From positions 1-40,783 of the forward strand of contig CABTWP010000013.1 of NCBI GenBank assembly GCA_902488525.1: a stretch of DNA of 40,783 nt. The letters run 5' to 3'. Both the position numbers and the translations under genes were made by a program. The notes beneath the pieces were generated by a model that had not been told where the DNA came from, made no database searches, and was given only the letters and a program-made list of their open reading frames with translations. This DNA is from an uncultured Collinsella sp. GTDB taxonomy: Bacteria > Actinomycetota > Coriobacteriia > Coriobacteriales > Coriobacteriaceae. Position 1 is the first letter of the stretch, and each line of letters starts with the position of its first letter. Below, piece by piece: positions 16,477-24,576 of the stretch.

Positions 16477-16525
16477 AAAAACAAAAAGACCGGGGGCGGC
16501 GCGCCGTGTGACGTGCCGCCCCCGG
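16477..16525 (-). terminator. Intrinsic terminator of cassette III (lacG end)
   Basis: Minus-strand stem CCGGGGGCGGC paired with GCCGCCCCCGG (16490-16500 and 16515-16525), followed by TTTTTGTTTTT. It lies 47 nt after the lacG stop. Confidence 0.85.
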
Positions 16526-16571
16526 CTGAGAAATGGGGACAGGTTGTGTGAGCGGGCAACCCCGCCAGCCA

Positions 16572-18011
16572 CTAGTCCAGACGACGGGTCTGCGCCACGT
16601 GCTTATACCAGTATGCGCTTGCCTTGGGCGTGCGCTTCTGGGTTTCAAAGTCAACGTAGAAGAAGCCGTAACGCTTGTTGTAGCCATTGGTCCAGGAGAA
16701 CTGATCCTGCAGGCTCCACAGGAAGTAGCCGCCCACGTTGACGCCCACCTCCATGGCCTTGAGCAACCAGCGCAGGTGCTGCTCGATGTAGTCGATGCGC
16801 GGCTGGTCGTCTACAAAGCCGTCCTTGTAGGGGTCCTTGTAACCCATACCGTTTTCGGTGATGAAGATCTGCTTGTAGTTGGGGTAGCGCTGCTTAATGT
16901 AGACGAGCAGATCGAACAGACCCTCGGGATAGATGATCCAGTCCCAGTCGGTGGTGGGGATGCCGGGCTTGTTCACATGCTCGCCAATGCCCTTGACGCG
17001 CCAGCGACCGGTGCCCTTCTCGCCCGTACCGTTGTGGTGCAGGTCGTTCTCGCCATCGTAAGCCTTCAAAAAACGGCACTGATAGTTGTTAACGCCCAGG
17101 TAGTCGTTGTAGAGCGCTGCCTCGCGCATAATCTCGAGGTCCTCGTCCAAGATCTCGATGGTGCCGCCCGAGACGGCAGCCAGGCGGTTGGCGCACTCGA
17201 GGGTGTCGGGGGCATACTCGCCGCGGAACGTCGCGTCGAGCAAAAACTGGTTTTGCAGCACGTGCTCGTTGTTGGCGGCTTTGATGTCGGCGGGGTCGTT
17301 CTCGTTGAGCGGGTACTTAAACTCCAGCGACTGGATGACGCCGATTTTGCCCTTAAAGCCGCCGTTGTGGAAGGCCAGCACGGCCTTGGCGTGGGCGAGC
17401 ATCATGTTGTGCTCGCACTGGAAGGCCTCGGCCAGATGCGCCTTGACGCCACCGGGGAAGGTGCCCTCGATGTAGGTGTTGGAGGCGTCGGCCCAGATCT
17501 CGTTAAAGGTGAACCAGTAGGTCACCTGGTCGGCGTACTCCTTAAAGCAGAAGGTGGCAAAGTCCACAAAGGCGTCGATGGTCTCGCGGTTGAGGAAGTC
17601 GCCCTTCTCAAAGAGGGGAAGCGGCGTGTCAAAGTGATGCAGCGTGACGAACGGCTCAACGTGGTGCTTGTGGCACTCGGCGAAGAGATCGTGGTAGAAC
17701 TGGACGCCCTCGGGGTTGATTTCGCCGGTGCCGTTGGGGAAGATGCGGCTCCAGGCGATGGAGAGGCGAATGCCGTTGATGCCGAACTCCTCGCACAGCT
17801 CCAGGTCGACGGGGTACTGGTTGTAGAAGTCCGAAGCGGGATCGGGGGAGAAGCGCCCCTGGGCCTCCAGAAAGTCGTCCCAGGCAACCTTGCCCTTACC
17901 GTGAGTGCGGGTCTCGCCCTCTACCTGGTAGGCAGCGGTGGCGCCGCCAAAGACAAAGTCCTCGGGAAACTGCGCGGGCGGGTTGGTGACGCTAGCAGGA
18001 TTAACGGACAT
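16572..18011 (-). CDS. lacG: 6-phospho-beta-galactosidase (GH1), LacG-like
   Basis: 479 residues. Splits lactose-6-phosphate into galactose-6-phosphate and glucose. Of the three GH1 proteins this is the most LacG-like: FYNQYPVDLELCEEFGINGI, ECHKHHVEPFVTLHHFDTP and NRETIDAFVDFATFCF closely follow the lactococcal enzyme as I remember it. Acid/base Glu in WFTFNEIW, nucleophile Glu in IFITENGMG, phosphate-binding S-K-Y in FSWTNGYNKRYGFFY. Second gene after the LacE-like EIICB; the 66-nt gap contains an 11-bp stem-loop. ATG 18011 is preceded by GGATCATC, a moderate ribosome-binding site. Confidence 0.92.
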   Translation of the reverse strand: MSVNPASVTNPPAQFPEDFVFGGATAAYQVEGETRTHGKGKVAWDDFLEAQGRFSPDPASDFYNQYPVDLELCEEFGINGIRLSIAWSRIFPNGTGEINPEGVQFYHDLFAECHKHHVEPFVTLHHFDTPLPLFEKGDFLNRETIDAFVDFATFCFKEYADQVTYWFTFNEIWADASNTYIEGTFPGGVKAHLAEAFQCEHNMMLAHAKAVLAFHNGGFKGKIGVIQSLEFKYPLNENDPADIKAANNEHVLQNQFLLDATFRGEYAPDTLECANRLAAVSGGTIEILDEDLEIMREAALYNDYLGVNNYQCRFLKAYDGENDLHHNGTGEKGTGRWRVKGIGEHVNKPGIPTTDWDWIIYPEGLFDLLVYIKQRYPNYKQIFITENGMGYKDPYKDGFVDDQPRIDYIEQHLRWLLKAMEVGVNVGGYFLWSLQDQFSWTNGYNKRYGFFYVDFETQKRTPKASAYWYKHVAQTRRLD

Positions 18012-18034
18012 GATGATCCAATCGTCTAAATCGA

Positions 18035-18068
18035 AGGGCCAGCCGGTCTTGGATGGTCGGCTGGCCCT
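18035..18068 (-). other. Intergenic stem-loop between lacE and lacG
   Basis: AGGGCCAGCCG (18035-18045) pairs perfectly with CGGCTGGCCCT (18058-18068), loop 12 nt. No T-run in the minus-strand direction. Equivalent in position to the hairpins of cassettes I and II. Confidence 0.6.
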
Positions 18069-18077
18069 GGGCGTTAC

Positions 18078-19853
18078 TTACTTCGAAAGTTGCTCACTCA
18101 CGAAGGCGAGAGACTTGTCGCCGTTCTGGGAGAGCTCGATGTACTGCTTGCCACGGCAGGCGACGCACTTGTTGCCCACGCGCTCACAGTCCTTCTGCAG
18201 GTCGGCCAGGTAGCTTGCGGCCTGCGGGGCCAGGACGACCAGGTCAAAGTCGGGGAGCATGTCCACGTGGTTGCCATAGGCCTCGGCAGCGGTCTCGAGG
18301 TTAATGCCGCGCTCCTTGGCGGCCTTGGCCAGCGCGTTGGCGAGCAGGCCCGAGGTTCCGCCGCCCTGGCAGAGCACGAGCACGCGCTTGCCGTTGAGGT
18401 CGCTGGCGGTCTTTGCCTCGGTAGCGGGTGCTGCGGAAGCGGCGGGGGCATCGGCCTTCACGGCCTTGGCAGCAGCGCCGGCGGCAACGCTCTTGGCGTC
18501 AGCCTTGCCCTGGAAGGCATCGTTGAGCTTGGCGGCCTTCTCGGCGTTCTTGGCGGCGAGCTCCTCCTCGGAAATCTCGGCCTCCTCGGCGCACTTCTGG
18601 GCGTCATAGGCACGGAAGAACGGGTAGTACAGAACGAAGTCGACGACCAGGATGAGGGCGAGCATCACAAAGGCGAGCGGCTGGAAGCCCAGGCCCATGA
18701 TGGTGCCGATGGGGCCGGGGACGGTCCAAGGCAGGGTGTACATAAAGCCGTTCATGCCCAAGAAGTCGATAAAGATCTTGAGGATCCAGATGTTGGCGAT
18801 CGGGGCAAAGACAAATGGGACAAAGAAGACGGGGTTGAGCACGATGGGTGCGGCGAACAGCAGCGGCTCGTTGACGGCAAAGCACACGGGGACGATAGCG
18901 GCCTTACCGACGGCGCGCATCTCCTGAGACTTGGCCAGGAAGCAGAACATAAAGACCAGGACGAGCGTGGCGCCGGTGCCGCCCATGCAGACGACGAAGT
19001 ACTGGGCACCCTGTGTCAGGACAGCAGAAGCGTGCTGACCGGCCTGGAACGCAGCCAGGTTGTCGGTCATGTTGGCAACGAGAGCGGCAGCGATGGCGGG
19101 CTCGACGATCGAGGGGCCGTGGACGCCCACGAACCAGAACAGGCTCATGGCGCCGTAGATCACAGCGAGGCCGATGTAGCCGTCGGCAGCGGTGAACAGG
19201 GGCTGGAACACCTGGATGACGCCCTGGGCAAAGCAGAAGCCAAAAGCAGCGCGGAAGACGATGTCAAACACCCAAAAGACGGTGATGCAAACGGAGAAGG
19301 GGATGATGTCCTTAAAGGTCTGCGAAATGTTGGGCGGAACCTGCTCGGGCATCTTGACGGTGATGTTGCGCTTAATGAAGAACTTGTAGATGATGCCGGT
19401 CACAAACGCAGCGATGAAAGCGGTCAGCAGGCCCTTGGAACCAAGGTAGGTGGTGTTGAAGCCGCTGGCGGCGTCCGTGGCGATGGTGTCGCTCGAAAGG
19501 AGCAAGAAGCCGATGATGGCCGCGCACATGCACGAGATGAAGTTGATCTGGTTGTTCTTGGGCAGGTCGCGGTTCTGAGCGTCGGCGAAGTGCTTGGCCG
19601 TGGTGGCGGCGCAGGCGATGGCCAGGATGCCCATGGAGTAGTTGTAGCACTTCCACAGGGCGTTGTTGATGTCATCGGGCCAGTAGAAACCCCAGATGTT
19701 GGGGACCGAGGCTACCAGGCAGAAGATGGACGAGAAGATGATGATGGGGATGACGGAGATAAAGCCGTCGCGGATCGCCTTGAGGTACTTGTTGCGGGCG
19801 ATCGCGTTGAAAAAGGGCTGGCCTTTTTCGATGGTGGCGATGAGTTGCTCCAT
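18078..19853 (-). CDS. lacE: PTS lactose transporter EIICB, LacE-like
   Basis: 591 residues. The EIIC domain (about 1-425) follows lactococcal LacE closely: LIATIEKGQPFF, FGFCFAQ region, GVHGPSIVEPAIAAAL, MGGTGATLVL, NEPLLFAAPIVLNPVFFVPF and YYPFFRAYD. A long Ala/Lys-rich linker (about 440-490) leads to EIIB starting RVLVLCQGGGTSGLLANAL with the phosphorylated Cys. This protein is clearly a different branch from the other three EIICB in the window. First gene of the operon with lacG, divergent from LacI-3. ATG 19853 has AGGAG 7 nt upstream. Lactose is the likely substrate given lacF, lacABC and lacG nearby. Confidence 0.92.
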   Translation of the reverse strand: MEQLIATIEKGQPFFNAIARNKYLKAIRDGFISVIPIIIFSSIFCLVASVPNIWGFYWPDDINNALWKCYNYSMGILAIACAATTAKHFADAQNRDLPKNNQINFISCMCAAIIGFLLLSSDTIATDAASGFNTTYLGSKGLLTAFIAAFVTGIIYKFFIKRNITVKMPEQVPPNISQTFKDIIPFSVCITVFWVFDIVFRAAFGFCFAQGVIQVFQPLFTAADGYIGLAVIYGAMSLFWFVGVHGPSIVEPAIAAALVANMTDNLAAFQAGQHASAVLTQGAQYFVVCMGGTGATLVLVFMFCFLAKSQEMRAVGKAAIVPVCFAVNEPLLFAAPIVLNPVFFVPFVFAPIANIWILKIFIDFLGMNGFMYTLPWTVPGPIGTIMGLGFQPLAFVMLALILVVDFVLYYPFFRAYDAQKCAEEAEISEEELAAKNAEKAAKLNDAFQGKADAKSVAAGAAAKAVKADAPAASAAPATEAKTASDLNGKRVLVLCQGGGTSGLLANALAKAAKERGINLETAAEAYGNHVDMLPDFDLVVLAPQAASYLADLQKDCERVGNKCVACRGKQYIELSQNGDKSLAFVSEQLSK

Positions 19854-19914
19854 GCAATGCTCCTAAGAGTCGGTGGGTTAGCAACGATGGTAGCTTTTGA
19901 CGTTCGGTTGCCAA

Positions 19915-20052
19915 AATGTTGACGTTGCCATTTTGCGACACAAAAAAAGACGCGAACCGGTGGTTCCTGTGCCTGCGAACCGTCGATTCCTTATGCGTAA
20001 ACGTTTGAGCCGCCCGGTGGCTCTGTGTTTGCACAATGGCAACGTTAACATT
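19915..20052. promoter_or_regulatory. LacI-type operator pair of cassette III
   Basis: AATGTTGACGTTGCCATT (19915-19932) and AATGGCAACGTTAACATT (20035-20052) are inverted copies of one another with a single difference, 120 bp apart. They lie between lacE (-) and LacI-3 (+). The distance would allow DNA looping. A CGGTGAACGGT box follows at 20088-20098. The rest of 19854-20210 shows no gene; a TATACT near 20138 could be a -10 box. Confidence 0.7.
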
Positions 20053-20210
20053 TGGGCGCCAAAAGCCGTTTGGGGAAGCAAAAATGTCGGTGAACGGTAG
20101 GTTTTGGGTGGTGAGCGTATGGTGGGGGAGGCGTTGGATATACTTGAAGGCGTTAAAAATGACTGCGTAGGGTGCCACCAATGGCATCGTCGACATAGAA
20201 AGATCGACCT

Positions 20211-21215
20211 ATGGCCGCTGTTAAAAAATCGGTTTCCGTTAAGGATGTGGCGCGTCTCGCGGGCGTCTCGGAGCAGACAGTCTCGCGTACGGTGCACGAT
20301 TCGCCCAGCGTGCGCCCCGAGACCAAGGAGCGCGTGCGTGCCGCCATGCGCGAGCTGGGGTATCGCCCCAATTTTGCCGGTCGATCGCTGCGCCGCGGTA
20401 AGTTTAAGACCGTCGGCGTCGCCATGTTCAACATTACCGGCACCGGCAACCTCGACCGTATGGAGGGCTTTGCCGCCGCGGCCGACAAACACGGCTATGC
20501 CATCACCCTCACTAAAGTAGATGGACACCCCTATACCCTCGAGAGCGCATCGTCGCGTATGAGCGCACTGCCGGTGGACGGTATAGTCGTGATTATGAAC
20601 CGCATGCCGGCGGACTTTGGCACCTTTGAGCCGCTGCCCGGTATGCAGACGGTGCTCGTTACCATGCTGGAGCACCCGCTGTGCTCGACGGTCGATAACG
20701 ACCAGTTCGATTGCTCGCGCCAGGTGGTCGAGTACTTGCTGGAGCAGGGGCACAAGACCGTGCACTTTATCTCGTGCCCCGAGCGCTCGCTTTCGGGCAT
20801 GCGGCGCGAGGAAGGCTGGCGTGAGACATTGCGTGCGCATGGCATTGAGCCACCGCAGCTCGTCCGTGGCGACTGGACGGCGCAGAGTGGATATGCTGCC
20901 GGCCAGGTGCTTGCGGATGATCCGACCTGCACGGCCATTTATGCCTCCAACGATGCCATGGCATATGGCTGTATCCGTGGGCTCGAGTCGCGCGGGAAGT
21001 GCGTGCCCCAGGACGTGAGCGTGGTGGGTGTTGACGATAGTCTGGGCGATATCGTGCCCGACCGTCGCCTGACCACGGTGCGCTTTGACAACAAGCGCGT
21101 CGGCATGTGGGCGGTCGACAAGATTGCCGGCGCCGAGGGCGTTGCACCCGGTGTGGAGCACAGGCTGTTTCCGGGCGTGCTCGTCGAGGGCGATACGGTG
21201 CGCGATGTACGCTAG
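20211..21215 (+). CDS. LacI-family transcriptional regulator (cassette III)
   Basis: 334 residues. HTH: VSVKDVARLAGVSEQTVSRTVHD, recognition-helix residues SEQTVSR. Sensor domain with VAMFNITGTGN, VVIMNRMPADFGTF, STVDNDQFDCSRQV, YASNDAMAYGCIRGL and VSVVGVDDSLGD. Likely repressor of lacE-lacG acting at the operator pair 19915-20052; it may also influence lacF, which follows 215 nt downstream on the same strand. The ribosome-binding site before ATG 20211 is weak (AAAGATCGACCT). No convincing terminator follows the stop. Confidence 0.9.
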   Translation: MAAVKKSVSVKDVARLAGVSEQTVSRTVHDSPSVRPETKERVRAAMRELGYRPNFAGRSLRRGKFKTVGVAMFNITGTGNLDRMEGFAAAADKHGYAITLTKVDGHPYTLESASSRMSALPVDGIVVIMNRMPADFGTFEPLPGMQTVLVTMLEHPLCSTVDNDQFDCSRQVVEYLLEQGHKTVHFISCPERSLSGMRREEGWRETLRAHGIEPPQLVRGDWTAQSGYAAGQVLADDPTCTAIYASNDAMAYGCIRGLESRGKCVPQDVSVVGVDDSLGDIVPDRRLTTVRFDNKRVGMWAVDKIAGAEGVAPGVEHRLFPGVLVEGDTVRDVR

Positions 21216-21275
21216 GGTGCGGACCTGTTTGGGTTGCCGATAATTGTGTTTGATATTGTTCGGACTGGCTTAAAA

Positions 21276-21300
21276 GCCGTTCACGGCTGAAAAGCAACCG
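21276..21300 (-). promoter_or_regulatory. Bipartite CGGT element upstream of lacF (reverse orientation)
   Basis: Read on the minus strand, 21300-21276 fits CGGTY-N9-CSGTRARCGGY exactly, including the perfect palindrome GCCGTTCACGGC-type box at 21276-21287. It is 130 nt before the lacF start. The lacF promoter itself is not obvious; TTGTTC near 21331 and a T-rich stretch follow. Confidence 0.5.
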
Positions 21301-21429
21301 TTCATAGCTCGAAAATGCGTTTTGCGTTGTTCTCTTTTGTTTGAATGTTACTGTTTCTGCCATACACAACGCAGCGCGTATGCCCGGACGCGATGCTCTC
21401 CGTTGGTTCATATGTGAAAGGAACGCAAT

Positions 21430-21768
21430 ATGGCAACCAAAGAAGAAATCTCGATGGTTGGATTCGAGATTGTCGCATACGCGGGCGACGCCCAGACTGA
21501 TCTGCTTGCAGCGCTCGATGCTGCTCGCGAAGGTGATTTTGAGAAGGCTGAGCAGCTGCACAAGGATGCCAGCGATGCACTTATCGGCGCCCACGACACG
21601 CAGACCAAACTGCTTTCGCAGGAGGCCGGCGGTGGCGAGATGGAGATGACCTTCATCATGGCCCATGCTCAGGATACTCTCATGACCACCATGATCCTGG
21701 AGAAGCAGGCCCGCTTTACCATCGATGCCTACAAGCGCATTGCCGAGCTCGAGGCCAAGCTCGCCTAA
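21430..21768 (+). CDS. lacF: PTS lactose-family enzyme IIA
   Basis: 112 residues, three-helix EIIA of the lactose/cellobiose family. The block MTFIMAHAQDTLMTTMILEKQA contains the His that carries the phosphoryl group from HPr to EIIB, and the conserved Asp that binds the central metal of the trimer is expected in the same block. It is the only EIIA seen in the window and probably serves all four EIICB proteins. ATG 21430 has AAAGGAAC 6 nt upstream. Monocistronic: a terminator follows at 21796-21830. Confidence 0.94.
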   Translation: MATKEEISMVGFEIVAYAGDAQTDLLAALDAAREGDFEKAEQLHKDASDALIGAHDTQTKLLSQEAGGGEMEMTFIMAHAQDTLMTTMILEKQARFTIDAYKRIAELEAKLA

Positions 21769-21795
21769 CGAGCCCTCACAACCAAGTCCCCTTCC

Positions 21796-21830
21796 AAAAG
21801 CTCTGCCGCTACCCGCGGCAGGGCTTTTTT
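21796..21830 (+). terminator. Intrinsic terminator of lacF
   Basis: AGCTCTGCCGC and GCGGCAGGGCT form an 11-bp stem with one mismatch around a TACC-containing loop, followed by six T. Confidence 0.85.
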
Positions 21831-21843
21831 CTGTTCTCCTTCA

Positions 21844-21910
21844 AGTTGCGGTGAAATAGGGACTGAATAGGGGCCGGCGGGCACAAAACAATCCCTATTC
21901 CACCGCAACT
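21844..21910. repeat. 67-nt inverted-repeat element
   Basis: 21-bp arms (21844-21864 and 21890-21910) match at 19 positions; the left arm begins AGTTGCGGTGAAATAGGGAC. The 25-nt centre is GC-rich. It lies after the lacF terminator and outside any gene. The next bases, GGGGACAGTCTTGGTGCGCAC, are of the kind often dispersed in such genomes. Probably a small dispersed palindromic element. Confidence 0.65.
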
Positions 21911-22026
21911 CATCCGGAGATAGTCATTGGGGACAGTCTTGGTGCGCACCGTTGTCCTCCCGTTCGATTTTTGCTCGGTGGGTATACTTCCATCCGCAAT
22001 ACAGGCCGGAATGAGGAGGTATCCAA

Positions 22027-23049
22027 ATGCCGGACAATGGATCGATTCAAAAGAGAGGCGCGCACGAGATAGTTCATGGGCGTCCTGTCCAGATAACCGA
22101 GCACACGACGGTAACCGAGCTGCAGCCCAGCCTGTCCGATGTCGTGTGCGCAAACAAAAAGCTGTAGATTGGCTTTATCGTTGTGCTCGTGGTGCTGGCG
22201 CTGCTGTCGGGCTTTGTAGCTCGTCCGCATTTCGCCGATACCAAAACTTGGGACTCCACCATCGAGGTTATCGACCAAAAGAAAGGCAACGTTTTGGCGC
22301 TCACGACCTCGTGCGTGGCTCTATCTGCGGGTATTACGGCGCTGCCGGGTGATACGGGAACGCCGGTTGCCGAGCAGCTCGCGCAGCTTTCAGGCAACCT
22401 TGGTATCGTGCTTGCCGTGCTATACCTAGAGAAATATTTGCTCACGATTTTGTGGTCGGTTGGCTTGGGCGTCCTAATCCCGTTTGCGTTGGTGCTCTTT
22501 GCGGTGTCGCTCGGCATTCACGGGCGCTGGAGTACGAGCGCCGTCCTGCGCCGTGTGGCGACGCGCGTGCTGGTGGTTGCCGTGATCGGCATGGCGCTCG
22601 TACCCGCGAGCGTATGGGTGTCGCAGAAGGTCGATGAAACGTATCGCGTAAGTATTGAGCAAGTCGAGCAAAAGGCTGCGGATGCGACCGACACCACGGA
22701 CAAGTCAGTCGAGACCAGCTCAAAATCGAACAAGAAAAAATCCGAGGCCACGGAGTCCAAAAACGTGCTCGAGCAGTTGACTGATGGGGCCTCGAGCCTG
22801 GTCACGTCGGTAACCAGTGGTGCCAAGCAGATGACCGACGAGATCGTGCACCAGGTGACCGACCTTATCGAAGGCGTCATCGTGATGATCGTGACTTCGT
22901 GCGTTATCCCGCTGCTGGTGCTCGTGGCGTTTCTGTGGCTGGGCCACACCCTGCTGGGGATCGATATTTCCGGCCCGGCGAACTATTTGACGGGCCGCTT
23001 TCTGAGTGCTCCGTCCAAGCACGCCAAAAAGGGTGGGCAGTCCGAGTAG
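22027..23049 (+). pseudogene. Uncharacterised membrane-protein gene interrupted by an in-frame TAG
   Basis: ATG 22027 has a near-ideal ribosome-binding site (GAGGAGGT, 6 nt upstream). The frame runs 46 codons, hits TAG at 22165-22167 (after NKKL), and then stays open to TAG at 23047-23049, giving 340 codons in total. The part after the stop begins IGFIVVLVVLALLSGFVA, clearly the first membrane helix, so the reading frame is biologically continuous; TGG (Trp) to TAG is the simplest explanation. Further hydrophobic segments lie near full-length residues 115-165 and 180-200 and near the C-terminus (VIVMIVTSCVIPLLVLVAFLWL), with a Ser/Lys/Thr-rich segment between. Reinitiation at GTG 22183 would give 288 residues. 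Function unknown. Its place between lacF and lacA suggests no specific sugar role. Confidence 0.7.
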
Positions 23050-23085
23050 CTAAAACAGCTGTATATACCGGGGAATACCGCCGAA

Positions 23086-23120
23086 GGGCGGCCGAGACAC
23101 GTTCTCGGCCGCCCTTTTGT
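23086..23120 (+). terminator. Intrinsic terminator after the membrane-protein gene
   Basis: GGGCGGCCGAGA (23086-23097) pairs perfectly with TCTCGGCCGCCC (23103-23114) and is followed by TTTTGTTTGTT. Confidence 0.9.
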
Positions 23121-23160
23121 TTGTTGAACACATGGTCACTACGTCCGCGCCCGGCTCAAA

Positions 23161-23262
23161 CGGTCAGCAATCATCCGTAAACGGTATTTGTTCAAAAAAG
23201 AACAAAGATAAACAAATAGTTGTTGCAGTTACTGTTCGAATGTGTTCAAATAAACATGAACA
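23161..23262 (+). promoter_or_regulatory. lacAB promoter region: bipartite CGGT element and TGTTC-type operators
   Basis: The bipartite element CGGTY-N9-CSGTRARCGGY is at 23161-23185. Directly after it, TTTGTTC and GAACAAA form an inverted repeat with a 6-A centre (23187-23206). A second inverted pair, TGTTCA and TGAACA, lies at 23243-23262, and a further TGTTCGAA at 23233. Such TGTTC half-sites would suit a DeoR/LacR-type repressor. The region 23121-23356 has no gene. Confidence 0.55.
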
Positions 23263-23356
23263 GTGAAGAACCGCACGTTCAGATGCCCGGACCTGAACGC
23301 GATTCAACACTTCCAAACAGAAACTACGCGCCAGCGTATCTCTCAAGGAGGATGTC

Positions 23357-23785
23357 ATGAGGGTTGTAATCGCTTCCGATGCCGACGGTATGTCGATGAA
23401 GGAGTCCATCAAGGAGATGCTCATCGCCGACGGTCACGAGGTCGTCGACTATTCCGAGACCCCTGCCGCGGACTTTGTCGATTCCGCGACCGCCGTTGCC
23501 AAGGACCTGCTGGAGCACAAGGATTCCCAGGGCTTTGCATTCGATAAGTACGGCGTCGGCTCCTATATGGCCGCCGTCAAGATCAAGGGCATGGTCGTCG
23601 CCAACATTTCCGACGAGCGTTCCGCTTACATGACCCGCGAGCACAACGGCTCGCGCATGGTCACCATGGGCCCGGGCGTTGTGGGCACCGAGGTCGCCAA
23701 GAAGATCGCCCGCGAGTTCCTGCGTGCCCAGTACGCCGGCGGCCGTCACCAGATCCGTGTCGACATGCTCAACAAGATGGCCTAA
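23357..23785 (+). CDS. lacA: Galactose-6-phosphate isomerase subunit A
   Basis: 142 residues, LacAB/RpiB family. With LacB it converts galactose-6-phosphate to tagatose-6-phosphate. The stretch MVVANISDERSAYMTREHNGSRMVTMG and the C-terminal GGRHQIRVDMLNKM match lactococcal LacA. In this heteromeric enzyme the A subunit is the one lacking the CGTG loop, and that loop is absent here (DKYGVGSYM instead). ATG 23357 has AAGGAGG 5 nt upstream. lacB follows after 63 nt. Confidence 0.96.
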   Translation: MRVVIASDADGMSMKESIKEMLIADGHEVVDYSETPAADFVDSATAVAKDLLEHKDSQGFAFDKYGVGSYMAAVKIKGMVVANISDERSAYMTREHNGSRMVTMGPGVVGTEVAKKIAREFLRAQYAGGRHQIRVDMLNKMA

Positions 23786-23848
23786 CGAGAGCCACCGAGA
23801 ACTCGAACTTCTACCTCAACTTGTGAATTCAGACGAAAGGACGTTCTG

Positions 23849-24373
23849 ATGAAGAAGACCATCGCAATCGGTTGCGACCATATCGTTACGGACGAGAAGA
23901 TCTATCTGGCCGACCGCCTGGAGCAGGCTGGCTACAAGGTGCTCGACTGCGGCACCTACAGCCACACCCGTACGCACTATCCCATCTACGGTAAGGCCGT
24001 GGGCGAGGCTGTTGCCAGCGGCAAGGCCGACTTTGGCGTGGCCCTGTGCGGCACCGGCATCGGCATCACCAACGCCGTCAACAAGGTTCCCGGCGCCCGC
24101 TGCGCCCTGGTCCGCGACATGACCTCTGCCCTGTATGCCCGTCGCGAGCTCAACGCCAACATCGTGGGCTTTGGCGGCAAGATCACCGGCGAGTTCCTGA
24201 TGGCCGATATCATGCTTGCCTTCCTGGAGGAGCCCTACGAGAAGACTCCCGAGCACGATGCCCTGATCGCCAAGATCGATGCCTGCAACAAGGCCGACGC
24301 CGAGGCTCAGGCTGACCCGCACTTCTTTGACGAGTTCCTCGAGAAGTGGGACCGCGGCGAATACCATGATTAG
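23849..24373 (+). CDS. lacB: Galactose-6-phosphate isomerase subunit B
   Basis: 174 residues, LacAB/RpiB family, partner of LacA. Carries IAIGCDHIVTDEK, DCGTYSHTRTHYPIYGK, LCGTGIGITNAVNKVPG (with the conserved Cys of the active-site loop), RDMTSALYARRELNANIVGFGGKITG and the C-terminal FLEKWDRGEYHD identical in style to LacB. ATG 23849 has AAAGGAC 7 nt upstream. A CCGTTGACGG palindrome at 24399-24408 and a 203-nt gap separate it from lacX; an additional promoter or terminator may lie in the gap. Confidence 0.96.
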   Translation: MKKTIAIGCDHIVTDEKIYLADRLEQAGYKVLDCGTYSHTRTHYPIYGKAVGEAVASGKADFGVALCGTGIGITNAVNKVPGARCALVRDMTSALYARRELNANIVGFGGKITGEFLMADIMLAFLEEPYEKTPEHDALIAKIDACNKADAEAQADPHFFDEFLEKWDRGEYHD

Positions 24374-24576
24374 CGGGTATCCGGCGTAATTAACTAGTCC
24401 GTTGACGGCTCGCGTTTCTGTGAGGGGGCGCGGGCCGGTTTTCTATCAGCCCAATTGGCCCAGCGGGCTGGACGTGCATTGTTCTTTTGTTTGCGGCGCT
24501 GCCTCATTACCTTTCTGCTAAAGGCACGACGTTCACAATGGATCGTGCGAGATGATATGTGAAGGAGAAGATTCCC

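Noticed and set aside
18090..19922. Open frame of 610 codons on the + strand opposite lacE
   Set aside because: The lacE frame has clear PTS domains; the opposite frame has Gly/Asp/His-rich sequence without any recognisable domain.
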